Below are positions 11,200-17,875 of a stretch of 27,564 nucleotides of DNA, piece after piece; positions within the stretch are counted from its first letter, which is position 1, and every line of letters begins with the position of its first letter. A program made the position numbers and the translations under genes. This DNA is from Nosocomiicoccus ampullae (GTDB taxonomy: Bacteria > Bacillota > Bacilli > Staphylococcales > Salinicoccaceae): the NCBI RefSeq assembly GCF_001696685.1, contig NZ_MBFG01000014.1, positions 1-27,564 on the forward strand, given 5' to 3'. A model generated the notes under the pieces. That model ran no database searches. It saw nothing but the letters and a program-made list of their open reading frames with translations, and was not told where the DNA came from.

Positions 11200-11237
11200 G
11201 ATTTCCCTCCAAAATAATCATATTAATTATATTTTAT

Positions 11238-11284
11238 AAAAAAAGGCTGTAGACGTCATCTCATAAGAGACTTTGTCTACAGCC
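11238..11284 (-). terminator. Inward-facing terminator at right end of the IS
   Basis: GGCTGTAGAC (11245-11254) and GTCTACAGCC (11275-11284) form a 10-bp perfect stem, followed on the minus strand by seven T residues and only about 40 bases before the transposase start. It would block transcription from outside (the DCC gene side) from activating the transposase. Confidence 0.8.
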
Positions 11285-11286
11285 TG

Positions 11287-11313
11287 AAACTCTCAAGAAT
11301 TTCTTGAGAGTTT
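11287..11313. repeat. Right copy of 27-bp palindrome: terminator of the DCC gene and IS target-site duplication
   Basis: This copy is identical over 27 bases to 9713-9739. It abuts the stop codon of the DCC-family gene, whose TAA occupies 11313-11315, so before insertion the palindrome would have served as a shared bidirectional terminator for two convergent genes. Confidence 0.85.
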
Positions 11314-11684
11314 TATTTTAAATACATTCGGTAAAATTTTACAGACTTTACCGAACATGCACTTTTATATTTATATCTATTATTTGCTAAGCGGTCGTAT
11401 AGTTTATCTCTAAAAATTTTAGGGATAATTTTTAATATAACGATCGGCGTAAATAGGCGATTGGCGTCCATAAGCATATGAATGACCGCGTTTGATTTAT
11501 TATATATTTTATCTTTAGAAATATACGACACACTTTCAGCGTCGATATTAAATGGTAGCTGTTTAAACCATTCACTATTAAAGTCCGTAATATATAAGTC
11601 ATCATTTTTATTCACTTTAACTACTAGATTGATAAACCGACTGCATAAATCGCAGTCTCCGTCATATATGAGTACTTTTTTCAT
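11313..11684 (-). CDS. DCC-family (DUF393) putative thiol-disulfide oxidoreductase
   Basis: A small cytoplasmic protein of about 123 residues whose N-terminus has the family signature DGDCDLC within a thioredoxin-like first strand (KVLIYDGDC). The cysteine pair suggests redox activity, but members of this family are poorly characterised and the substrate is unknown. The start at 11684 is chosen because GGAG lies 7 bases upstream; an in-frame ATG at 11702 lacks a site and adds a non-conserved leader. The stop codon overlaps the palindromic terminator now duplicated by the IS. The gene was apparently convergent with the CPBP protease gene before the IS arrived. Confidence 0.85.
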   Translation of the reverse strand: MKKVLIYDGDCDLCSRFINLVVKVNKNDDLYITDFNSEWFKQLPFNIDAESVSYISKDKIYNKSNAVIHMLMDANRLFTPIVILKIIPKIFRDKLYDRLANNRYKYKSACSVKSVKFYRMYLK

Positions 11685-11727
11685 AACATTACTCCAATAC
11701 ATTAAAGTTCAAATATTAATATATACA

Positions 11728-11758
11728 AAATCCCTTTAAGTATCACTTAAAGGGATTT
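11728..11758 (-). terminator. Terminator downstream of the flavohaemoglobin gene
   Basis: A 13-bp perfect stem, AAATCCCTTTAAG (11728-11740) with its complement (11746-11758), has a 5-base loop. On the minus strand it ends in a short T run and an AT-rich flank. It is 47 bases after the hmp stop codon and just upstream of the DCC gene. Confidence 0.75.
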
Positions 11759-11804
11759 CTTTTGGATTCTATTTAATTTTACACTTTTTCATCGGAAAAT
11801 TAAA

Positions 11805-12935
11805 CTATATTGCTAGACTCATTCTTGGCCCAAATGCTTCGTAATGTACTTTATTCATATCATATCCATTATCTAAAGTAGCATTAATCATCGCTTGGTT
11901 AAATGCTAATGAACCTGATATATAAATTGAATAATCATCATAACCACTAATATCATTTGCTGTTAAGTAGCCATCGTCTTTAGTATATCTAATGTTAATA
12001 TTTACATTTTCTTTCAATGATTTTAATTCTTCTTTAAATGGTAGTGTTGTTTCATCAGTCGTTGATATTATTAAATCAATATCTTTATTATGTTTTACAG
12101 CACTCTCTACCATAGACATAATCGGCGTTAAACCAACGCCTCCAGCAATAAATAATAGTTTCTCATCTGAATGATCTAGTAAGAAATCACCAGCTGGTGC
12201 TGAAAGTTCAATGATATCTCCTTCATTTAATTCATCAAATAAATAATGAGAAACTACGCCTGCTTCGTCTTTTTCACCTTCACGTTTAACGGCAAATTGT
12301 AGACCATTTTCTGTATGAGTAGAACAAATCGAATAGTGTCTTAAAGCTTCGTATGGATAATCGTTTGGTTTAACTTTCACTGTAATATACTGACCAGGAA
12401 TGATTTCAGGTAGTGCTTCATCATTATCAACAGTGAATCTAATCACATCATCTGTCAAATACTCTTTTTCTTTTACAGTAAATGATTTAAACCCATCCCA
12501 AGCTGCTTCTTCATACATTTTTTCTTCTACATCAATAAATATTTGAGCAATCTGATTATAATACTTTGCCCAAGCATTAATGATATCATCCGTTGCTACG
12601 TCGCCAAGTACTTCTTTAATACCGATGAGTAAATATTTACCGACGATAGGATAATGTTCTTTTTTTACATTTAATGCACGATGCTTATGACCGATTCCGA
12701 TGACTGCAGGTACAATCGCTTCTAAATTATCGATATGCTCTGCAGCTGCAAGAACTGTGTTTGCGAGTGCTTTTGGTTGATCACCAAATTTTTGATTTGT
12801 TTGGTTAAACATGTTTAATAATTCATCATGATTTTCGAACATACGCTGATAAAATGTGCTCGTAATTTCACTACCATGTTCTTTTAATAATGGAACTGTT
12901 GCTTTAACGAGATCTTTTTCTTCGTTTGTTAGCAT
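11805..12935 (-). CDS. hmp: Flavohaemoglobin (nitric oxide dioxygenase)
   Basis: Hmp converts nitric oxide and O2 to nitrate using NAD(P)H, protecting the cytoplasm from nitrosative stress. The 376-residue protein has a globin domain with the same residues at the same numbers as E. coli Hmp: Tyr29 (B10), Gln53 (E7), proximal His85, Tyr95 and Glu137. The FAD domain has RHYS (199-202) and the NAD domain GGVGLTP (265-271), ending with FGPRMSLAI. The length is slightly short for the family but complete. AGGAGG sits seven bases before the ATG. Upstream space to the TPM gene is only 81 bases and is half occupied by a terminator, and I see no clear operator. It is transcribed alone. Confidence 0.96.
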   Translation of the reverse strand: MLTNEEKDLVKATVPLLKEHGSEITSTFYQRMFENHDELLNMFNQTNQKFGDQPKALANTVLAAAEHIDNLEAIVPAVIGIGHKHRALNVKKEHYPIVGKYLLIGIKEVLGDVATDDIINAWAKYYNQIAQIFIDVEEKMYEEAAWDGFKSFTVKEKEYLTDDVIRFTVDNDEALPEIIPGQYITVKVKPNDYPYEALRHYSICSTHTENGLQFAVKREGEKDEAGVVSHYLFDELNEGDIIELSAPAGDFLLDHSDEKLLFIAGGVGLTPIMSMVESAVKHNKDIDLIISTTDETTLPFKEELKSLKENVNINIRYTKDDGYLTANDISGYDDYSIYISGSLAFNQAMINATLDNGYDMNKVHYEAFGPRMSLAI

Positions 12936-12982
12936 GTTATCCCTCCTCTCTTAATTTTAACATCTATAAATTGATACTACAT

Positions 12983-13011
12983 AAAAAAACCTTGACATCT
13001 TTATGTCAAGG
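12983..13011 (-). terminator. Terminator of the lemA-TPM operon
   Basis: The minus strand reads CCTTGACAT, a 4-base loop, ATGTCAAGG and then seven T residues, beginning 5 bases after the TPM-gene stop. It is a strong intrinsic terminator that isolates this operon from hmp. Confidence 0.9.
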
Positions 13012-13016
13012 TTTGT

Positions 13017-13838
13017 CTAGAATCCACGGCCAGCGCCTCCGCCTCCGCCGCTTCCTCCTCCGAAGCCACCAAATCCTCCGCTACCGCCGGAGAATCCTCC
13101 TCCATTTCCACTTTGTGGGAAGAATATTGGAGTGCCACTACGTCGGTACGACGGCTGGCGTCTTCCTCTTGGTGGTCCGCCACCACCATTGTTACTTATA
13201 ATGTATAGGAATAGCACAATTATAAACACAATGACAAATGTACGGAATAAGAAAGTATAAAACGTATCATCATTCGATATCTTTTCAGGCTGCTCATTCG
13301 TAAACTCACCTGTAGTCTCGTCGTAGCCATATGCTTCTAGACTTTCTTCATAGAGTTTTGTGTATAAGTTTTTAAGCGCTGTATTATAGTCACCTTTTTT
13401 AGCATCTTCGAGTGCGTAGTCGTCGATAATTTTACCGATTTTAGCATCGTTTAAATACCCTTCAATTTCATAACCTACTTGAACGTCAATTCCTCGGTTA
13501 TTAAATTCATTGTCGTTGTCGTTATTAAATAGTATAACGATACCGTTATCTCTTTCTTTTTTACCGACACCATATTCTCTTAATGCACGTAGTGCAAAGT
13601 CTTGACGATGCTCTTGCCCTGTTGAGTCCATCGTCATCAGCAACATTTCTACTCCGGTCCCCTTTTCTAAATGGGACCCTAGTTCATTTAACTCATAAAT
13701 TGTCGACTCATCTAATACGTGCGCATTATCTTGAACAAAATAATGCGACGTATCGAGTTTCGGCATTTCAACGCGTGCTGCCGTTGCGACTGGTGTTGTT
13801 AATATAATGATGAGAAGAAGTGGAATGATCCGCTTCAT
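13017..13838 (-). CDS. TPM-domain (YgcG-like) membrane protein with Gly-rich tail
   Basis: The 273-residue protein starts with a signal peptide (RIIPLLLIIILTTPVATAA). The TPM domain follows (FVQDNAHVLDESTIYELN ... GIDVQVGYEIEGYLND ... AKKGDYNTAL), then one transmembrane segment (FRTFVIVFIIVLFLYII), a short basic stretch (RGRRQPSYRRSG), and an extreme Gly/Ser/Phe tail (GGFGGFGGGSGGGGGAGRGF). The TPM domain is thus predicted outside the cell and the Gly-rich tail inside. Some TPM proteins have phosphatase-like folds and roles in membrane-complex assembly; the function here is unknown. Start and the lemA stop overlap by one base (TAATG), indicating translational coupling and a joint function with LemA, a pairing common in Firmicutes. 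Confidence 0.88.
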   Translation of the reverse strand: MKRIIPLLLIIILTTPVATAARVEMPKLDTSHYFVQDNAHVLDESTIYELNELGSHLEKGTGVEMLLMTMDSTGQEHRQDFALRALREYGVGKKERDNGIVILFNNDNDNEFNNRGIDVQVGYEIEGYLNDAKIGKIIDDYALEDAKKGDYNTALKNLYTKLYEESLEAYGYDETTGEFTNEQPEKISNDDTFYTFLFRTFVIVFIIVLFLYIISNNGGGGPPRGRRQPSYRRSGTPIFFPQSGNGGGFSGGSGGFGGFGGGSGGGGGAGRGF

Positions 13839-14434
13839 TACTCATCACCTGAGTTATCCTCTTGATTCGTGTTAAAATCTACACCCGGCACTTCTTTTGC
13901 ACCTTCACTTGCTTTAAAGTAGTCTTTCTTCTCAAAATTAAAAATCATAGCGATAATATTCCCTGGGAACACACGTGTTTGTTTATTATATTCTTCTACT
14001 GATTTGTTATAATCTTGACGTGCTACTGCGATTCTGTTTTCAGCACCTGCAAGTTCATCTCGTAATCCTGTAAATTGTTCGCTAGCTTTTAAGTCAGGAT
14101 AATTTTCAGCAACAGCTAATAAACGAGATAAAGCACTAGTCATTTGATCGTTTGCTTCACTTAACTCATTTACTCCGTTTGCACCTGCTAAACGTGCACG
14201 TGCATCCGCAACATCTTGAAACACTTCTTTTTCGTGTGAGGCATAGCCTTTCACTGTTTCAACTAAGTTTGGAATTAAATCTCCACGACGCTGAAGCTGC
14301 GTTTCAATTTGTGATTCTTTTTCATTGACTTGTTCATCTAACTGAACAAACTTGTTATATTTTGGCATTATAAGGATTGCCAATACAATGATAATCCCGA
14401 GTACAATACCGATTGGTGCTAATAATTTTTTCAT
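13838..14434 (-). CDS. lemA: LemA family membrane protein
   Basis: The 198-residue protein has an N-terminal membrane anchor (PIGIVLGIIIVLAILIMP) followed by the helical LemA domain with the conserved start QLDEQVNEKESQIETQLQRR and DLIPNLVETVKGYASHE. The motif VFPGNIIAMIFNFEKKDYF marks the C-terminal end of the domain, and a short acidic tail follows. LemA proteins are widespread but have no firmly established biochemical activity; with TPM proteins they are thought to form a cell-envelope pair. AAAGGAG precedes the start by about eight bases. A minus-strand TATAAT at 14464-14469 could be the -10 of its promoter, but no convincing -35 is visible. It is divergent from pepF. Confidence 0.92.
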   Translation of the reverse strand: MKKLLAPIGIVLGIIIVLAILIMPKYNKFVQLDEQVNEKESQIETQLQRRGDLIPNLVETVKGYASHEKEVFQDVADARARLAGANGVNELSEANDQMTSALSRLLAVAENYPDLKASEQFTGLRDELAGAENRIAVARQDYNKSVEEYNKQTRVFPGNIIAMIFNFEKKDYFKASEGAKEVPGVDFNTNQEDNSGDE

Positions 14435-14495
14435 TGGAAAACTCCTTTTTTAAATATAAATTCATTATACTAAAGAAATATTATATACGACTACT

Positions 14496-14524
14496 TTTAA
14501 AGTCATGAACATTTCCAATATAAT
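14496..14524 (+). promoter_or_regulatory. Possible promoter of the M3 oligopeptidase gene
   Basis: A perfect -10 TATAAT (14519-14524) lies 17 bases after a weak -35 TTTAAA. A second TATAAT follows about 9 bases later. The predicted start is around 35 bases upstream of the ATG. Confidence 0.45.
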
Positions 14525-14566
14525 ATAGTAATATAATAGTACCCCACATCAAGGAGTGAGAAACTT

Positions 14567-16267
14567 ATGGTAACAAAATTTAAAGATTTTGAGTACAAAC
14601 GACCAGATTTTGATTTATTTAGAGAACAGGTCGATGGACTCTTAAGCGCATTTGAGAAAGCAGAAACAGTAGAAGATGCAGAAGTCGTTATCGATCAGTA
14701 CAATGAGAAAATTAAACACATCCATTCGATGATTACGATCGCAACTGTTCGTGCATCTATCGACACGAAAGATGAGTTTTATCTTGGTGAGCGTGATTTT
14801 TACGATAACAACTTGCCGGTTCTGTCTTCTGTAACAAACGATTATTATAAAGCGCTGGCAAATAGTCCGTTTCGTGACGAATTAGAAGAAAAATACGGCA
14901 AACAGTTATTTGCATTAGTCGATAATGAGATTAAAGGGTTTGACCCTAAAGTTAAAGATTTAATGACTGAAATTAACGTATTAACATCGAAATATTCGAT
15001 TTTACTGTCATCTGCTGAAATTGAATATGATGGTAAAAAACTTGCACTCACAGAATTTTCTCCGTATATGATTAACGATGACCGTGAAGTGAGAAAGTCT
15101 GCGATGTATGCGAAACAAAACTTCATGAAAGAACATCTCGATGAAATCGATGATATTTATGATCAACTCGTCAAAAAACGTCATGAAATGGCAGTTGAGC
15201 TCGGATTTAACAACTACACAGAGCTCGGATATGTTCATATGAACCGTATCGATTATAACCGAGAGATGGTAGAAAATTATCGTAAACAAGTACGTGATTA
15301 CGTCGTTCCTTACGTGAGTGAATTAAGAAAGCGACAAAAAGAACGTATCGGTGTATCAGACTTAAAATATTACGACCTTGCTTATGAGTTTAAATCTGGA
15401 AACCCAACACCTAAAGGTGGCACTAAAGCAATTATGGAAAATGGTGCAAAAATGTATAGAGAATTATCTAAAGAAACGGATGAGTTCTATACATTTATGA
15501 CAGAACGAGAATTATTCGATGTCGAGGCTAAAAAAGGAAAAGAAGGCGGAGGATATTGTACATTCATAGAAGATTATGAAGCGCCGTTTATCTTCTCAAA
15601 CTTTAACGGGACTCAAGGTGATATCGAAGTGCTTACTCACGAAGCAGGACACGCATTCCAAATGTACTCTTCACGTCACTTCTCAGTTCCAGAATACATT
15701 ATGCCAACATATGAAGCATGTGAGATTCACTCGATGAGTATGGAGTTCTTTACGTATCCATGGATGGAATTATTCTTTAAAGAAGATACAGATAAATTTA
15801 AATTCTCTCATCTTTCAGGTGCGTTAGAATTTTTACCGTACGGTGTAGCGATCGATGAATTCCAACACGTCGTATATGATAATCCTGAATTAACACCTGA
15901 AGAACGCCGCGCAGAATGGAAGAAAATTGAAGCGGTATACTTACCAGATAGAGACTATGAAGACATCCCTGCATATGTAGATGGTGCTTTTTGGCACGGT
16001 CAAGGTCACTTATTTGCGTCTCCATTTTATTATATTGACTACACGCTCGCCCAAGTGTGTGCACTACAGTTCTTTAAACGTGTAATGGATGACTTTGTAG
16101 CCGCATTTGGCGACTATTTAACGCTATGTAAACTCGGTGGTTCACTACCATTTGGTGAATTAGTAAAAGTTGCCAACTTAAAATCTCCGTTTGAGGACGG
16201 AACGTTAGAAGAAGTCGTAGATTTCGTAAAAGATTATTTAAATGATATCGACGATAAAAGTCTATAG
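14567..16267 (+). CDS. M3-family oligoendopeptidase (PepF-like)
   Basis: A cytoplasmic zinc metallopeptidase that degrades short peptides. The 566-residue product has the thimet-oligopeptidase zinc motif HEAGH (about residues 358-362, in VLTHEAGHAFQMYSS) and a downstream EACEIHSMSMEFF segment providing the third zinc ligand. A late HGQGHLFASPFYYIDYTLAQ segment matches the substrate-binding region of the family. There is no signal peptide. AAGGAG precedes the ATG with a slightly long 10-base gap. It is monocistronic: its own promoter region is divergent from lemA, and a bidirectional terminator follows directly. The length fits the shorter 'M3 family oligoendopeptidase' group of Firmicutes, not classical PepF of about 600 residues, so I leave the symbol blank. 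Confidence 0.93.
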   Translation: MVTKFKDFEYKRPDFDLFREQVDGLLSAFEKAETVEDAEVVIDQYNEKIKHIHSMITIATVRASIDTKDEFYLGERDFYDNNLPVLSSVTNDYYKALANSPFRDELEEKYGKQLFALVDNEIKGFDPKVKDLMTEINVLTSKYSILLSSAEIEYDGKKLALTEFSPYMINDDREVRKSAMYAKQNFMKEHLDEIDDIYDQLVKKRHEMAVELGFNNYTELGYVHMNRIDYNREMVENYRKQVRDYVVPYVSELRKRQKERIGVSDLKYYDLAYEFKSGNPTPKGGTKAIMENGAKMYRELSKETDEFYTFMTERELFDVEAKKGKEGGGYCTFIEDYEAPFIFSNFNGTQGDIEVLTHEAGHAFQMYSSRHFSVPEYIMPTYEACEIHSMSMEFFTYPWMELFFKEDTDKFKFSHLSGALEFLPYGVAIDEFQHVVYDNPELTPEERRAEWKKIEAVYLPDRDYEDIPAYVDGAFWHGQGHLFASPFYYIDYTLAQVCALQFFKRVMDDFVAAFGDYLTLCKLGGSLPFGELVKVANLKSPFEDGTLEEVVDFVKDYLNDIDDKSL

Positions 16268-16269
16268 AA

Positions 16270-16296
16270 AAATGCCACATCAAAGATGTGGCATTT
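16270..16296. terminator. Bidirectional terminator between pepF-like gene and LPXTG gene
   Basis: A 12-bp perfect stem, AAATGCCACATC (16270-16281) with its complement (16285-16296), has a 3-base loop. T-rich tracts follow on both strands (ATTTTTTG on plus, TTTTTC on minus). It overlaps the stop codon of the minus-strand LPXTG gene and begins just after the plus-strand peptidase stop. Confidence 0.9.
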
Positions 16297-16942
16297 ATTT
16301 TTTGATTTTTATTTTATTAGTTTTTCTTACTAATAGCATGAGTCCTGCACTTAATAAAATAATTTCTATTACGTATAGTAATTCTATACTCTCGTTAACA
16401 CCTGTATCTGGTAACTCTTTTGCACCATGTGGTGTTTTCTTCTTTTCAGAATCCTTTGATGATTTAGATGTCGACTTTTTATTAGACTCTTTATCTGACG
16501 TAACAGCTGTGTCAGTATTTGAGTTATCCGTTACGAGTGTATCATCTGAAACAATTGGGTTGTTATTTCCAGGTTTTTCTTCTACACCAATCGCGTCGAG
16601 TACGTTATCATCCGCTTCTTTAACCTGTTCATCAATTGTGTCGATGATATCATTATTATTCGGCGGATTTTTAGTGTCTTCATTATCAGTTTCACCTGGT
16701 TCATTTGTTTCTGGTGTTTCTGGCTCTTGTGGTTTCTCAGTTTCGTTTGAATTATCAGAGTCAGTAGATTCATCAGGGGCTTCTGATGGGTTATCCGCAT
16801 AATTCGTTTGATTTTGTTTTGTTTCTTCTTGAGTTGCTGAGTTTTCAGTATCTGAAGCATTCGTTTCTTCATCTGCAGAAGAAACAGGTGCAATTAATAA
16901 CATAATCAGTACCGAAAATAACAATAATTCTTTTAGTTTCAT
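16295..16942 (-). CDS. Small sortase-anchored LPXTG protein without a recognisable folded domain
   Basis: The 215-residue protein begins with a signal peptide (KELLLFSVLIMLLIAPVSSA). About 145 residues of acidic low complexity follow, rich in Glu, Asp, Asn, Thr, Ser and Pro. After a short KSTSKSSKDSEKKKTPHG stretch comes the cell-wall sorting signal: LPDTG, a hydrophobic segment (LLYVIEIILLSAGLMLLV) and a basic tail. It should be covalently linked to peptidoglycan by sortase A. No adhesin, enzyme or repeat domain is visible; a central IDTIDEQVKEADDNVLDAIG may be a short helix. GGGGGC lies upstream of the ATG. It may be a spacer, charge or decoy protein, or a remnant stalk. The function is unknown. 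Confidence 0.88.
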   Translation of the reverse strand: MKLKELLLFSVLIMLLIAPVSSADEETNASDTENSATQEETKQNQTNYADNPSEAPDESTDSDNSNETEKPQEPETPETNEPGETDNEDTKNPPNNNDIIDTIDEQVKEADDNVLDAIGVEEKPGNNNPIVSDDTLVTDNSNTDTAVTSDKESNKKSTSKSSKDSEKKKTPHGAKELPDTGVNESIELLYVIEIILLSAGLMLLVRKTNKIKIKK

Positions 16943-17055
16943 AAGCCTGCCCCCTCGTATTCGTTATCTTTAGTATAGATAAATATAGGTAGTTTTTCTA
17001 TCGACAACACTATTTGTCACATAACTTTAATGCTTATGAAACAATCTATAAATAC

Positions 17056-17856
17056 TTATGAAAGAATGTTATGTTTTTTATATTTAGCGAGATATATTAA
17101 TATAATATCGAGTATCATATATAACCCAATTCGACTCGTCATCATTAAGTTCGTATTCGTCACTTCTTCAGAGAAAAATACCGTATAATCTGATAAGCGC
17201 TCGACTCGATATGAATTACCATCTGTAATCGATACTGTTTCTACTGATCGTTCATTCGCAAGCCTCAACGCTTTCATAATTTCCGGATTGTCATTCGTAC
17301 TAATCGTAATCATACAATCTTTTGACGTAAATTTTGATAAACGACCTCGTAACGTCGTTAAATCGTTTACGACAAACACCGGTATATCTAATTCGATTAA
17401 TTTACTCTGAAAGTCTAAACTTACTGGAAGACATTCTCCCGCTCCAAATAGTAACACTCTTTCTTTTTTAGCAATTACCTTTGTAACGTCACTTAGATTC
17501 TTTCTATCAACTAGTGTGTCATTACTATGTAACACCCTTAACGTATTTTGAAATACTTTTTGGAAAATTGTCGACTCATTATCTGATACTATTTGCACAT
17601 TACTCGATAAAGGATTTTCATTAATAGAATGAAGTTCTTTCGCGAGTTCGACTTTTAATGATTTAATACCTGATAAGCCAAGTCTTTTACTAAATCGAAT
17701 CACCGCAGCGTCACTCGTTTGACTCTCTTTAGATATTTCTTGAACTGTCATATGAGTCACGTCTTCTGGGTGTTCTAATATAAAATCTGCAATTTTTAAC
17801 TCAACTGGTGTGAAATGTTCATACCTTCTACGGATAAGTTCTAATACTGAAAACAT
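17056..17856 (-). CDS. RpiR-family transcriptional regulator with atypical SIS domain
   Basis: RpiR regulators have an N-terminal helix-turn-helix and a C-terminal SIS domain that senses phosphosugars. The 266-residue protein matches this: HTH_6 region 1-75 (FTPVELKIADFILEHPEDV, then TVQEISKESQTSDAAVIRFSKRLG) and SIS fold about 115-255. The usual SIS pocket signatures are altered. GxGxS is GAGEC (138-142), and the second loop SxSGxT is replaced by STNDNPE (186-192). The ligand may therefore not be an ordinary sugar phosphate. GGAGGT precedes the ATG by seven bases. The gene lies 19 bases after the GH32 gene, at the end of a probable rex-tatA-tatC-GH32-rpiR operon, and no terminator is obvious downstream. 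It may control its own operon or the adjacent LPXTG gene; both are inference. Confidence 0.9.
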   Translation of the reverse strand: MFSVLELIRRRYEHFTPVELKIADFILEHPEDVTHMTVQEISKESQTSDAAVIRFSKRLGLSGIKSLKVELAKELHSINENPLSSNVQIVSDNESTIFQKVFQNTLRVLHSNDTLVDRKNLSDVTKVIAKKERVLLFGAGECLPVSLDFQSKLIELDIPVFVVNDLTTLRGRLSKFTSKDCMITISTNDNPEIMKALRLANERSVETVSITDGNSYRVERLSDYTVFFSEEVTNTNLMMTSRIGLYMILDIILIYLAKYKKHNILS

Positions 17857-17875
17857 GAGTGCTACCTCCAGTTGT

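Larger units (their letters stand above)
9740..11286 (-). mobile_element. Complete IS1182-family insertion sequence
   Basis: The element is about 1547 bp. Its ends read CAGATTGTAGACGAA on the left and, inward from the right, CAGGCTGTAGACAAA: imperfect terminal inverted repeats matching at 12 of 15 positions. An exact 27-bp direct repeat of a palindromic terminator flanks it. It encodes one intact transposase on the minus strand. Each end carries a hairpin plus T tract oriented to stop transcripts entering from outside. The family is inferred from the transposase. Terminal positions are set by where the direct repeat ends. Confidence 0.85.

Noticed and set aside
16582..16893. Alternative frame inside the LPXTG gene (Lys/Ile/Met-rich)
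   Set aside because: It is a shadow of low-complexity coding sequence; the annotated frame has a signal peptide and a sorting signal.
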